Assembly (NCBI GenBank): GCA_007844125.1
Contig: CM017556.1
Span: 76,836,762-76,900,761 of the forward strand
From: Sinonovacula constricta
Lineage: Eukaryota > Mollusca > Bivalvia > Cardiida > Solecurtidae
Length of the DNA stretch: 64,000 bases
Reading direction: 5' to 3'
The notes beneath the pieces were generated by a model. It was not told where the DNA came from and did not search any database. It was given only the letters and a program-made list of their open reading frames with translations. The translations under genes were made by a program, and so were the position numbers. Shown piece by piece: positions 1 to 10,137 of this stretch (position 1 is its first letter; the number at the start of each line of letters is the position of its first letter).

Positions 1-360
1 GTCTGTCTATATTTATATTTATACCCAGTTTTGTATCGTTTACTTTATATGGAGATGAAATGTGGGCCTGGTGGAAATATAAGCCCATATATATATGGGC
101 TGATGTTTCTTACAGGCCACTATTTCTGACTCTTTCGTATACATGCATAAATGAATTTTACACGTTTACTTAAGATGGAAATGTTTGCCTGGGTGAAAAT
201 TTAAGTCCGTCTATACACGGTCTGATGTTTCTGTTGTACCAATCGTTCTATCTTTACGATATACATGTATACCTAGAATATTTCACGTTTACTTAAGATG
301 GAAATGTGTGCCCGGGAGGAAATCTTGGACCGTCTTTATACGGGCTCATATTTCTATTAA
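1..360. repeat. Tandem repeat, three diverged units of about 123-126 bp, each with a hairpin
   Basis: The block CGTTTACT...GATG(G)AAATGTG recurs at about 37, 163 and 286, giving a period of 123-126 bp. Each unit is followed about 45 bp later by an inverted repeat: CCCAT/ATGGG in the first unit and CCGT/ACGG in the second and third. The loops are AT-rich. The array runs off the left edge. Confidence 0.75.
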
Positions 361-546
361 AATTTTGCGCATGCGCATTTGGGCGTGTGAGAAATTTCGA
401 CACGGCAGAAATATGAGACCGTGACACCGGTTCTACCCAGACATTTGTCCGGAGTCTTTCACCATCAGAAATAGTTGGCGTCTCAATTATGACCATAAGT
501 ATGTCGCTGCCATGTATTTAAAAACAAACAACCAAACAAGCAATAC
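361..546. other. No gene recognised
   Basis: This lies downstream, on the minus strand, of the CCP exon and should be intron. A minus-strand open stretch at 293-496 meets stops when entered in the phase the CCP exon requires, so I do not call it an exon. Confidence 0.5.
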
Positions 547-789
547 CTGCTTCAAGGACGATATCAAAATGCATACGGATGCATTCTGGTAGTACTGGAT
601 CCCAGCTTCCATTTTTGCAAAAACTGAAATACTGTTTCTTTATAATGTCACCGATTACATCAGCAGAGCACGTGATGATGATCCTGCTGTCATGTGAGAC
701 CAGCTCCCTGGCCCGTAGTTGTACCCGGCTGTTTGTCTCGTACACGCTGCGTTCGTAAAGTTGTCCGTCCGGTACATAACACGATCGTC
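547..789 (-). CDS. Exon encoding one sushi/CCP domain of a secreted protein (partial gene)
   Basis: This minus-strand exon encodes one complement-control-protein (sushi) module, an adhesion or recognition domain of extracellular proteins. It starts after a good acceptor (pyrimidine-rich, ending CCCCAG) and ends at GCAG|GTATTG. The 243 bp split as 2+240+1, so the exon is phase 1-1, which is typical of CCP modules. The four expected cysteines are visible: C in RSCYVPDG, C in IIITCSA, C in FSFCKNGSW and C in VLPEC. The module-ending CxNGSW...PEC is characteristic. A short linker (IRMHFDIVLEA) follows. The upstream partner is probably the signal-peptide exon at 3765-3879, whose donor phase fits. 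Later exons lie beyond the left edge. Further CCP exons in the intron cannot be excluded, though I saw none. Confidence 0.75.
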
Positions 790-2044
790 CTGGGGAAAAA
801 CAAAAAATTCTCATGCATGCTGACTAATTATTGCTTTGTTTATTCATACGAAGTACTGAATCACGATAATATTTACCTATACTGATGTCTGAATTCGAAA
901 TAGTTTTTTCCAAGCACGTTAATGGCCTAGGTGTGCCAAGGACCGAGTGCTTCCAGTCATTTGTCTATTTAGATCTTTGACCCAAAGAACTTTCAGACAT
1001 ACGTTTTCAGTAAAAAAACATTTTGTTTTCATTTCTTCTCGTTTTTATTGAGCTAATTATATCTTAAATATTCGCAAAATAACAAAAAAAATCATCTCAC
1101 CATCTAGTATCCAGAATAAAATTCGACATGAAAATAAAATATTTGCAGTATTGTCCATATCGGCACTTGACTGCGCTACCGCACTTCGGCGATTCGTTAA
1201 TTTTTCAGCATCTAGTGCAGCTATATCGCGATATGTTTTTTTCTATGAATTACTTAAACAAATACCCAAACTGAACATGGAGTCATTTCCTATTATTCTG
1301 TGCTTGACTTACCATTAGAAACACTGGAAAGGTACGCAATTGGACAACTTTGCAGAAAACTCTCTGCATGTTTTCAGCCCTTGTTTAGAACAGCTCTAAA
1401 TGGGAAGTGGTTTGTCAATACAAAAATAAATTTCATCGATATAATTCAGCAGCTGCTAATATGAAATGAGACAGACAAAACGTAATAAAAAAAAAAAGTT
1501 TGTTTATGTAAGATTCGTACCCAGGACCTCTCGAGTGACAGCCCATTGATTTAATGACTGTGCCAGTGAGTTTTATTAACGCTTGTTGTGTGTAGTTTGT
1601 ATACTTTGGCAATATAGTTATTGTTTTGATCTGTCGTGTACACATTTCACGGTTGTTGTTTTTTTCGAATACATTATGGTTTTTAGTGATTTAAGAGTAC
1701 ATTATCAACAATTAACAAGAACATGATTACATCAGGGACACCATTTAGTTTTCGATCGGTTTAAAAGTAGAATCACCGACATCGGCTTCTGAGACAAACA
1801 AGTCTTTTGGTGTTGTGAAATATCCAGCTATGTTCAATAAAGGCACGTTTATTTGGAATAAGTAAATAAGTGCTGACATTCAGGACAACAATAAATAATC
1901 TGTTTTATTAAAGTTTTTATTTTACACATTATAAAGCTACGCAGCCCTTTACTACTATATTTAGATTCCACGCGGTTTTTGCCAAGCTTATTAGACGATG
2001 ATTGTAACGGTGGAACGATGGAACGGGCGACAAACCTTACTCGG
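790..2044. other. Probable intron of the sushi gene; nothing recognised
   Basis: AT-rich sequence with short poly-A and poly-T runs. Open frames are short and lack family signatures. By position it lies between the signal-peptide exon and the CCP exon on the minus strand. Confidence 0.5.
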
Positions 2045-2054
2045 ACCATCACTT

Positions 2055-2448
2055 CAATCGGATCTCCTCGGGTAATTTCGTCCTCAGGACAATCATCCCT
2101 CGGATGTATCTGGGGCAATGATATTTGCTCAAATCACGATCGTTTTGTTCGCCGGATGTCGGAAGAATATCCCTAAAATGTAGTTCGCAAAATAAAAGAC
2201 ACAATGCCATCGTTTGAAAGCTGTGTCTTTACTGCGCCGGGTAAGTTAAATTTGGATGATTTAAATTTGAAGCAGCCACAAGGTGAAGTTTTACAGGCAT
2301 TATACTACAGTGAGCTGCCATCCGAGCTGCCATTTTTGTTTTGACGTCTGTCACAAAGGAAGTCCCATTTAGGGAAATGGCTGAGGTAATGCGACTGCCT
2401 ACATACATCCGAGATATGATTCGTGAATTATCCGAGGTGTTCTGATTG
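2055..2448. mobile_element. MITE (family A), copy 1, Mutator-like by target duplication
   Basis: A 394-bp element with imperfect terminal inverted repeats of about 50 bp. Both ends read CAATCGGA/CAATCAGA, then CTCGG, TAATT and CTCGGATGTAT. It is flanked by a degenerate 10-bp direct repeat, ACCATCACTT and ACTCTCACTT. A second copy with a perfect 10-bp duplication lies at 53429-53809. The short open frames here and there belong to the element and are not genes. TIR and target-duplication lengths suggest a non-autonomous Mutator-like (MULE) element; that assignment is inference. Confidence 0.8.
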
Positions 2449-2888
2449 ACTCTCACTTATGTCAGACAGTTTTTTGTTTAGCTGTAAAGTGATGGTCACT
2501 TGACCTTTCCCGGTTATTCCCTTAGGTATTTTGTGAACAATAAAAACAACACGGTTTTAACTACATGTAGTTGATTCTGTAAACTTTGTGCTTTTTAGAC
2601 AGAAGTTGTATTAGAAGCAACAGATACATGCGTCCAGTATTATTTTCACGTATTCAATTATCCCCTGAACTTATACTGAACTTATATTCGATACTCGGTC
2701 TTTAAATACTTGTAGATGAAGAACTAATTTTCTATTGTCAGATATTAAAAAATCCCACACAGGGCACATTTAATAGCGGAAACCTCGTTTGAAATGTCGT
2801 TAGATGAGTGAAAGAAAACATTTATTTCCACACCCAGATTTTAAAATTACTCTAAAATTGTTGCGCCGTTTATCCCTTGACTTTGGTC
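2449..2888. other. No gene recognised
   Basis: Intronic or intergenic sequence between the MITE and the GC-richer tandem array. No coding or RNA signature seen. Confidence 0.5.
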
Positions 2889-3262
2889 ACCAGTGCAGTG
2901 GTACGAGGGGGCCAGCAGTAAGCGAGAGAAGTGAAATAAATAGGGTGCTCGTGAAAAGGGATGAGGGGAACAGCGCTGAGCAAGTAAACTGGCATTAATA
3001 GGACTCCCATTGAAGGGGTGAGGGGCCAGCACTAAGCGGGAAAACTGGGATTAATAACGCGCCAGTGGAAAAGGGTGAGGGAGGGGGGCTCAGTACTTAG
3101 CGAATTAACTGGGATTAATAGCGCGCCAGTGGAAAATGGTGAGGGGGGCGCAGTACTTAGCGGATTAACTTGAATTAATAGCGCGCCGGTGGAAAAGGGT
3201 GACGGGGGGGGGGGGGGGGCGGTGCGGGGCGCAGCACTAAGCGGGTGAACTAGGATTAACAG
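2889..3262. repeat. GC-richer tandem repeat, about 60-bp units
   Basis: About six units share the core GTGAGGGG...GCAGTACTTAGCGG then TTAACTGGGATTAATA and GCGCGCCAGTGGAAAAG. One unit contains a homopolymeric G tract near 3205. Overlapping short open frames on both strands are by-products of the repeat. Confidence 0.8.
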
Positions 3263-3387
3263 AGTGTTCTCACAAGTAAGTTGTCACGATTTTTTAAAAT
3301 TTAAAATTGCTATCTCTGCAGCATTTCTCAGTTAGGAAATTCCTGTTTGTTTGCAAGGACGAGTATGAAATTTTGCTTTAATGTTTA

Positions 3388-3511
3388 CACAGATCTAGGG
3401 CATCAATGAACTACATTTTGTAGGACCTTACAGATCTAGGGCATCAATGAACTACATTTTGTAGGACCTTACAGATCTAGGGCATCAATGAACTACATTT
3501 TGTAGGACCTT
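3388..3511. repeat. Three near-identical 41-bp tandem copies
   Basis: Three consecutive copies of a 41-bp unit begin at about 3389, 3430 and 3471. Each contains CAGATCTAGGGCATCAATG and ends TGTAGGACCTT. The lack of divergence implies recent expansion. Confidence 0.9.
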
Positions 3512-3764
3512 TTGAGGTAACCATAACTTGTTTTTTTTTTGTTAAAAATAGCCCTAACTGTCGTTTACCACCTTTTAAGAAAATGGTTTTATTTAATGGT
3601 TTTATTTAATCTGTTTTCATCATAGTGTGTACTTTTGATAATGATATAACTGCCGTTTTCAAAAAAGTAATTATAAGAGACAAAGTCGCCCTTAGAAAAT
3701 GTGATCATACAGTGTAGGTAAATCCAGTATAAATGAAAATAATAAAGATGCAACTTCAACTTAC

Positions 3765-3879
3765 CGCTACGTGCATACGTGCTCGTTCGTCTTGAAGTTA
3801 CACCGCTGGCACATATCAGCAGCGCGATTACACACACTCTCCATTTACTTATTTGTAGAAATTCCTGCATTTGGCACAT
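3765..3879 (-). CDS. First coding exon with signal peptide, probably of the sushi-domain gene
   Basis: On the minus strand an ATG at 3877-3879 opens 38 codons: MCQMQEFLQ, a basic stretch, a hydrophobic core VCVIALLICASG, then VTSRRTSTYARS. This is a textbook secretory signal with likely cleavage after the small residues near ASG or VTS. The exon ends at a strong donor, AGCG|GTAAGTTG, leaving one base, so it is phase 1. That matches the acceptor phase of the CCP exon at 547-789, and a signal exon followed by phase-1 modules is the normal build of secreted CCP proteins. Linkage of the two exons is inferred from strand, order and phase; no transcript is available. Confidence 0.6.
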
Positions 3880-5024
3880 CGTCGCAATGAACAAATGGAA
3901 AGATTATATTTGCTATTTGCTCTGTCAAGTCAAGTCTAGCGCATTTAATTAATCTCAGTTTCCATACGCAAACTATGAGTTTACAACAATACATATAATC
4001 AGGTTTAAACAACACTGAAAAGAAGTTGCTCATTGAAGACCCACTCGAGTATTTTGGTAGCGCTCAAAGAGATACTTGACGTGGTGACAAACACAAATTC
4101 TCCAAGTCTCTACATCGAAGCCGTCCGGACATTAGCCCTTATAGACATCCATGTACTTGTGAAAGAAAGTTATGTCGTAGTTAACACATTGTTAACGTGA
4201 GGAATGGAATAACTTTAAATTAGACAATTAAGTCCTCAATTATTGCTAGCTAATTATTGATTCTTATTGTGCTTTCATTGAACGTTTATGCTAAGACACT
4301 TGTGACTTTCTTGTAACCCTTTAAAGCACGTGTCCTCAAACAGTTAGAGTTTATGATTCATTGATAAAACTACAGTTTATTCCGCTTATTTGCATACACA
4401 CCCTATGTGTACATTCCAGAAGTTACGCACGAAATGTTACATGTATTATACCCTAACACAAATCCGTATTAACACAGATACATGTAGTTAAAAGTATTTT
4501 TTTTTTATAAAATTTTATGTTTAAAATTGCTGCATTTTTTCATTTTTTTCTATTGTTTTTTCTAAAACACAATTTCTTCGGTTCTTTTTGCAGTGAAATT
4601 TTTTTGGCGGCATTTCATGATTGGTGATGACCCAAATCAAAACAAGGAATATCGTTAGCAAGTCTCCGTTTAGTGTGTTTTCCCCTTGACTGTACTGACC
4701 AAAATTTTAATCCGCTCCATTATTATTCTATTAAAGACAAAAGGCGAACCAGGCTATAAAATATTATGCAGTTTTTGACACTAATAAATCTGTACACTGG
4801 TAAATAAATAATTGAACAAATAAATAAATACATAAACAAATATAATGTAAATGCCACTGGTTGTATATGGACACTCCTGTGAAGCTTAAGTTTCTGGTTT
4901 TCTTTGTGCTACCGACCATATGGAAGGGATTAAGAGTAAATACTCCAACACTGCAAGTTACTTTTTAATGTAGCAATTCCTTGTGCATGACACATACTTT
5001 TGAATCAAATGTATATAATTATCC
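3880..5024. other. Upstream of the sushi gene; no gene recognised
   Basis: This would contain the 5' UTR and promoter of the minus-strand sushi gene. I see no convincing TATA box. AT-rich, with several AAATAAAT runs near 4800. Confidence 0.45.
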
Positions 5025-5490
5025 CCCGACGATGGAAACGGAAGAGAATATTGTTTAGGCGTTGTCTGTCTGTCCGTCTTTCCGTCCGTCCGAATTTCGT
5101 TTCCACGCTATTTCACGCCAACTAGTGACAGGATTTAATTGAAACTGTGTGAACTGTGTATACAGAGTAACATTCGTTTTTGCGCTATTTTTCGGCAACG
5201 GCTTATTGGATTTCAGCGAAATTTAATGGTAAACATAAATATTAAAAGGAGATGCGCATATCATTGGCATGTTACGGTCTGACCATTTAACACAGAAATA
5301 TGGCCCTTAAGTATTTTGTTTCCGCCTTTTTTTGCTAACTACTGACTGGATTTCAATGAAACTTTGTGGAAAGCATAAATGCCACATGCGCATATCAATG
5401 GCAGGTTCCAGGCTAGTCGTTTAATAAAGAGTTGTGACTCCTGAATAGTTCTTCGCTTCCGCGATATTACTCGGCAGCTACTGAAGATTA
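5025..5490. repeat. Interspersed repeat with CCGTCCGTCCG tract and internal units of about 130 bp
   Basis: The block starts TATCCCCCGACGATGG, has a TCTGTCTGTCCGTC...CCGTCCGTCCG tract, then about four diverged units carrying CGCTATTT..CGGCAACT, TGGATTTCA.TGAAACT and ATATCAATGGCA. From memory this layout is common in bivalve genomes; that recall is not a database result. Confidence 0.6.
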
Positions 5491-5795
5491 CACATCATAC
5501 AGCTGAATGTATTGTTTTTCGCCCTTTTTCCTTTTTATTACAAAATATCTGGATGTGAAGAATAAAGAGCATATTATTTAAGGCATGTTGTTTTGATGTG
5601 TTTTATTAGCACAATAGTGGTTGTGTCAAACGGAATGAATTAATATGTTTCATCAGTGTCCTGCCGACGGCGCGACTTTGCAACATTATCGAAAATAATA
5701 ATAATAATAACATCTCGCTTAGAAATTGCTCCAGTTGATACGCAGGTCGAGTACGAATTTTCCGGGGACGAAACCAGTAAATAATGTTTTAAGCA
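5491..5795. other. No gene recognised
   Basis: Contains an AATAATAAT run near 5700. The minus-strand open frame of 96 codons here is antisense to the inverted arm and lacks a family signature. Confidence 0.45.
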
Positions 5796-5799
5796 GGGA

Positions 5800-6015
5800 A
5801 GCAGCATGCTATGAGTGTTGTAGTCTGGATTACCTGCCCTTTGTCTAAACAAAGGGTCAGGCACAAACGAAATAATGGCGGCGCCGATGGAAACGGTAAG
5901 TTTACGAGCTAATAGCAAAAGGTAGTTCATTGTGATAGTATTGATATTCTGGTCAATATCAATGTTGTAGTTTTCATTCGTGTAAAGCGTTCTTAAGGAG
6001 ATATTACTTATGATG
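5800..6015 (+). repeat. Left arm of a divergent inverted duplication (partner 8990-9205)
   Basis: Read on the plus strand, 5821-5940 aligns with the reverse complement of 9200-9070. Shared blocks are TAGTCTGG, a near-palindrome around AAACA, TC.GGCA, CGAAA.AATGGC, the 21-nt micro-ORF, GTAAGTT, and CAAAA.GTAGTTCAT. Similarity fades inward. An old duplication or long terminal inverted repeat would explain it. Confidence 0.65.
5875..5895 (+). CDS. Possible 7-codon first exon (MAAPMET)
   Basis: ATGGCGGCG in a good initiation context (AATAATGG) opens seven codons and runs into the strong donor ACG|GTAAGT. This looks like the start of a gene whose later exons I could not find. Its inverted homologue at 9111-9131 keeps the same length, initiation context and donor, which argues that the module has functional structure. 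It could instead be a coincidental part of a transposon end. Confidence 0.35.
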
Positions 6016-6792
6016 AGATTTTACATTCTTGACAAGTTGAATATTTTTTGGGACAAATTTACACATAGTGCAATTTAGGACAATATTTATTTAATTGATA
6101 AATATTAAGTTAAAAATAACTAAAGTGAAAATTTCAGTTCCCCATATTTCCTTCATTAGGTAATTTATATTGAAAATCATTACACCTGTGTGAAAATTCA
6201 TTCATAAAACATTTCTTTTATTATCGTCATTTTCACTATATTTGTCCATTTTTAAACTTGATCGTGTTATACAGTCCTATAGAAGTTATTAGTAAAAGGT
6301 TTGCAGCAAAAAATATTTTTTATGCAGGTAAGATGTTGTTTTAGCTGAAAATGGTATGCAACATGACAATATGCACTGTGTGGTGTATAGTATTAATTTG
6401 AAGAGCTGAAAATGATTTTTTTTTATCATTATGTTGTATCATTTAAAAATTACTAATTTTGCATGAACAATTTATACTCATTGGTTATATTTCACTATAA
6501 ACATTTCTGTTTAGTTTTATAAGCTTTTTGTTTCATCAAGTTTTAAGAAAAAAATAAAAAAAAAATGACAGGGGTTTGTATACAAGTAGAGTTCGTTATA
6601 CATTTTGACAATTCTTTCAAACTGAAATTAAGAAGCCAATGAATTGAAAAAGAAATTAATATTAAAATGATTTGCAGTTTATTTTTCAAGATTTATATGT
6701 ATTTAACACAAAAACATACCTAACTTTGAACTAGCTTTTGTGCGCAATGTTTTTAATTATGTCATTCCTGCACACCTGCAAAGGGTAATATT
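6016..6792. other. AT-rich interior, no gene recognised
   Basis: Long A and T runs and no sustained open frame. This could be intron of the gene proposed at 5875, or the inside of a transposon. Confidence 0.5.
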
Positions 6793-7311
6793 TTGTAGTG
6801 TCCGCAACAGAGCTTCACACATTACAAAAACAGGAGATTCAAAGTTTACTTTGCTGTTATATAAATTGCCTTGAGCACATGTTTCTACAATCCAAGCGCT
6901 TTCACCAAATGCCTTAAGGTTTTTTCGCATTTAAAGAAAATCTTTGTCTGCAACGGTGTAGTGTCCGCAACACAAATATTAATATGCTTCTAAATAAGGC
7001 ATTTTTCATGTTCTCAAAGTTGTTTTTGCTAATAAATGTTTGGTTTGATTGCAGTTATATAAAAAATGAAATAAATATTATTGTCTAGGCTGATTTTCTG
7101 CCAAACAGGACATAACAGTGAAATTAATGTACTTCTAACATGGGCCAATCAGGATATTCAATGTATTTTAACATATATGATGTATATACCAATTGAATGA
7201 TGACAGTCCAGGTAACTTAAAAGAAATAAAAAAGATGTGACTTATCTGAGACCAGAAAAAGGGTTTACTCATTTATTTTTTTATTAATTATGTGTTGCGG
7301 ACACTACAAGA
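6793..7311. repeat. Block bounded by inverted copies of TTGTAGTGTCCGCAACA
   Basis: The 17-mer TTGTAGTGTCCGCAACA at 6793 is answered by its reverse complement ending at about 7310. A third copy in the plus orientation (GTAGTGTCCGCAACAC) sits at about 6957, and a partial copy at about 8804. I found no clear target-site duplication, so a MITE is only one reading. Confidence 0.55.
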
Positions 7312-8985
7312 TGTCTTTCATCGTTCATGTACCAATAATAGGTCTAATTGTTGAAAAACTGGTGAAATAATACTTCTATTTTAAAAAGCTTCATCTCAAA
7401 AAGCTTAATTGATACCAATTGCAGTCAGGATCAAACACCATTTTTTTGCATTTATCATCTTAATCACATCAATATAAGTTGGTCATTCAAAGGGAGTTCT
7501 GTTGTAAGAATTCTTAAAAAATCTGGGCTTACCAGTATGTTGATTTCTCTTTTGTTTTTGCCAGACAACTGAACTATTTAGATATGCAAACTGATAAATC
7601 GATAGACTTTTTACATGAAACATGCATATGATGATATTACATTATCTAATGAAAAATAAGAAGTTAAAATTAAGCCCAAATGTCAATTAATTTGTAACAT
7701 AATACTAATATGGCAACTTATATTAACACGAAGTCTGGTCAGTATAATTATTATTTATGTACAGTGAGTTAGCATTTTTGCATGATAATTCTAAATCAAA
7801 CTACGATATATGATTATCTAAAACATAAGCAAGTTAACTGCCATCCCTTGTCATCACCAGCAATGTCATTTGAAATGTTTAAAAATATTACTGTGTGCAT
7901 GTATACTCAACTCACAGGAAAATTCTTTTAATGTCTTTTTTTTTTGGTGTTATTTCTTTAAGATCTGATTAATGGAATTTGTTATAAATGATTTGAGTGT
8001 GTATCATTATTTTGATTTTTGTTTTGCATTATAACAATGTCAGGTATACAGAAAGGTATTTTTGCCACTAATTTGGTTTTCATTCAATTTGAATTTTTAA
8101 TAACAATATTAAATAATGATTTAAGAGAATAGAGTGTGTTATTTACACAACTAGTATGACATTTGCCAAATGTTTCCTTTGAAGGTGACAAAAATTAACA
8201 AGAAATGCTATTATAAAATGAAATACTGGTAATGTTTCTGTAAGAAAGTCATCAGGAAGCATGAAGTCCAAACAAATGAGTGCAAAACACTTACTTAATT
8301 TGACTTAGCATTTGCATATTCAATGTTATTATTTGCTATAAATTTTTAAGTGTTTTTTATATAAATTAACAACATTAAAACACACAATTTTATCTTCAGT
8401 ACTTAAGGAACACTATTTTTTAAAGTTTGCAGTAGATTTAAGACAACAAATCTGAAGTTTTAAAAACATTTAAGTCTCCTTATATTTTATGTTCACTTAT
8501 TTGTTAGTTTGTATGTTCTACTCTTAAGTGTTTGCATTTTGGCATTGTAAAGATTCTATTAAAATTATTCTATCAACACAAAAAGGAGGAGCATGTGTCT
8601 AGGTGGATCAAACAGTAAGAATAACAGTACATATAGTGCAATTCTTAGAATGCCCTAATTTTGAAATAGTGCTCTTTCATACACATGGTAAATGATGAAA
8701 TATTCAAGTAAGTTAATAAAATGACATAACAAGCATCTGACAATAACTGTATAAGCACAATATCTTTGATTATATTTTAACATTTACATTTAAGATAATA
8801 TATGTAGTGTCCGCATGGCAATGTAATACTTTCTCAATAAACATAACTAAACACATTCGTATTGATCACAATGCAAAACAAAATCATTTTATAATCATTT
8901 TACAAGAGAACTTATGATCACATATCCGAAATATCACAATCTTCGAATTTGTCCGAAAAGTACTCAACTTATTGAAATTAAAAAA
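7312..8985. other. AT-rich interior, no gene recognised
   Basis: No sustained open frame in either strand. It holds one partial GTAGTGTCCGCA motif near 8804. Confidence 0.5.
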
Positions 8986-8989
8986 AAAA

Positions 8990-9205
8990 TAACATACGGA
9001 AATGCTCCACGAAAAGAAACCTTATCTTTAAGAATTTTATATATACATATCGATTGAAAATTGAACAATATCCCGATGAACTACTTTTTGAAAATATTTG
9101 GTTAACTTACAGCTATCATTGCGTCGGCCATTGTTTCGTCAATGCCAGACTTCTATTATGTTTACAATAGAAGCTGGGAACCAGACTATGAGTGTTGTAA
9201 CATCG
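8990..9205 (-). repeat. Right arm of the divergent inverted duplication (partner 5800-6015)
   Basis: Its reverse complement carries TAGTCTGG, a near-palindrome CTTCTATTGTAAACATAATAGAAG reduced to an AATAGAAG stem, TCTGGCA, CGAAACAATGGCC and GTAAGTT in the same order and spacing as the left arm. The outer motif CTATGAGTGTTGTA occurs beside both arms but in the same plus-strand orientation, so it is not part of the inverted homology. Confidence 0.65.
9111..9131 (-). CDS. Possible 7-codon first exon (MADAMIA)
   Basis: On the minus strand ACAATGGCC opens seven codons ending at GCT|GTAAGT. It is the inverted counterpart of the module at 5875-5895, and the two point at each other across 3.2 kb. 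No downstream exon was identified on the minus strand. Confidence 0.35.
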
Positions 9206-9576
9206 ATCTTGATTGATAGTCTTTTGCATTTCAGCGTTGTACAAGGAAGTGCACGGATGTGAGACATCCATTGCGCCGTAGAGAGCATGCTGTTTAAACA
9301 AGAAGATGGCTATTCTCTACACACTCTAGTTTTACTGCCATTTCATTACATAAATAATTTTTGAAAAAATATCTGCTACTATGTTTTATTCCTGGCTGTC
9401 TGCTACATCTATAGTAACATGCTGCATTGCATACATCGGCATACTTTGACATCGTGTTATTGACTACTACACTATCGTGCCCATAAAAATGCATTTCATA
9501 AGAGGCACTGCTCTCACGAGCCAATGAAAATAATTGGATCGGTTCAAAGTGACCATGTAGTCCTACGGACCCAATG
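9206..9576. other. No gene recognised
   Basis: If the micro-exon at 9111-9131 is real this is its promoter side. The 96-codon minus-strand open frame has no recognisable domain. Confidence 0.4.
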
Positions 9577-10137
9577 TAATTCACCGTTCCGCGAGTCTAA
9601 AAATAGTGTTTAGGCTCCGCCCCCTTGCCCACAAACAACCTGGTTTAAAGTGACAGATCTTACAGATTATCTTACAGATCCGCGAAAATATTTTAATTTG
9701 ATATCTCCCAAATGCAAAGAGCTTGTGATGGAGATGTTTAGATGAAGATTAAGACAGTTTCACCAAATGATGCATTCATGACACAAAATTATGAAAGAAA
9801 GTTGTTGCTGGCTACAGCGAGATTTTACCTTTCGATGCAGAAATAGACAAGCCTCATCCAATAAACTAAATTAAGATGCAAACAGAGAAGGGATTACAGC
9901 AACGTTCGATTCCTTGCAAACCACAAACAACAAACAACCCTGTTGCTATTAAATTGGTCCAAAGACTTAAACAGATTTAAACCGATCGCTTGTCAAAATC
10001 ATTGTTTGTGGGACAATGTGTAAGTGAGAATCAGCATAACGCAGGTAAAGTGTCAATGAACGCGATGTGATTGGCTAAATCCATGCTAATACACAATGTG
10101 TAATATCTATTTTTAGATCTCGCGGAAAGGTGAATTC
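9577..10137. mobile_element. Inverted-repeat element (MITE-like), about 560 bp
   Basis: The left end reads AATTCACCGTTCCGCGAG then TCTAAAAATAG. The right end, reverse-complemented, reads AATTCACCTTTCCGCGAG then ATCTAAAAATAG. That is a terminal inverted repeat of about 30 bp with one mismatch and one indel. No target-site duplication is evident and there is no coding content. Confidence 0.65.

Noticed and set aside
293..496. Possible second exon of the sushi gene
   Set aside because: In the phase required by the CCP exon the frame is closed by stops soon after each available acceptor.
5640..5930. Minus-strand frame with a signal-peptide-like start (MNYLLLLARKL)
   Set aside because: It overlaps the inverted arm in antisense and the similarity between the arms is organised around the plus-strand module.
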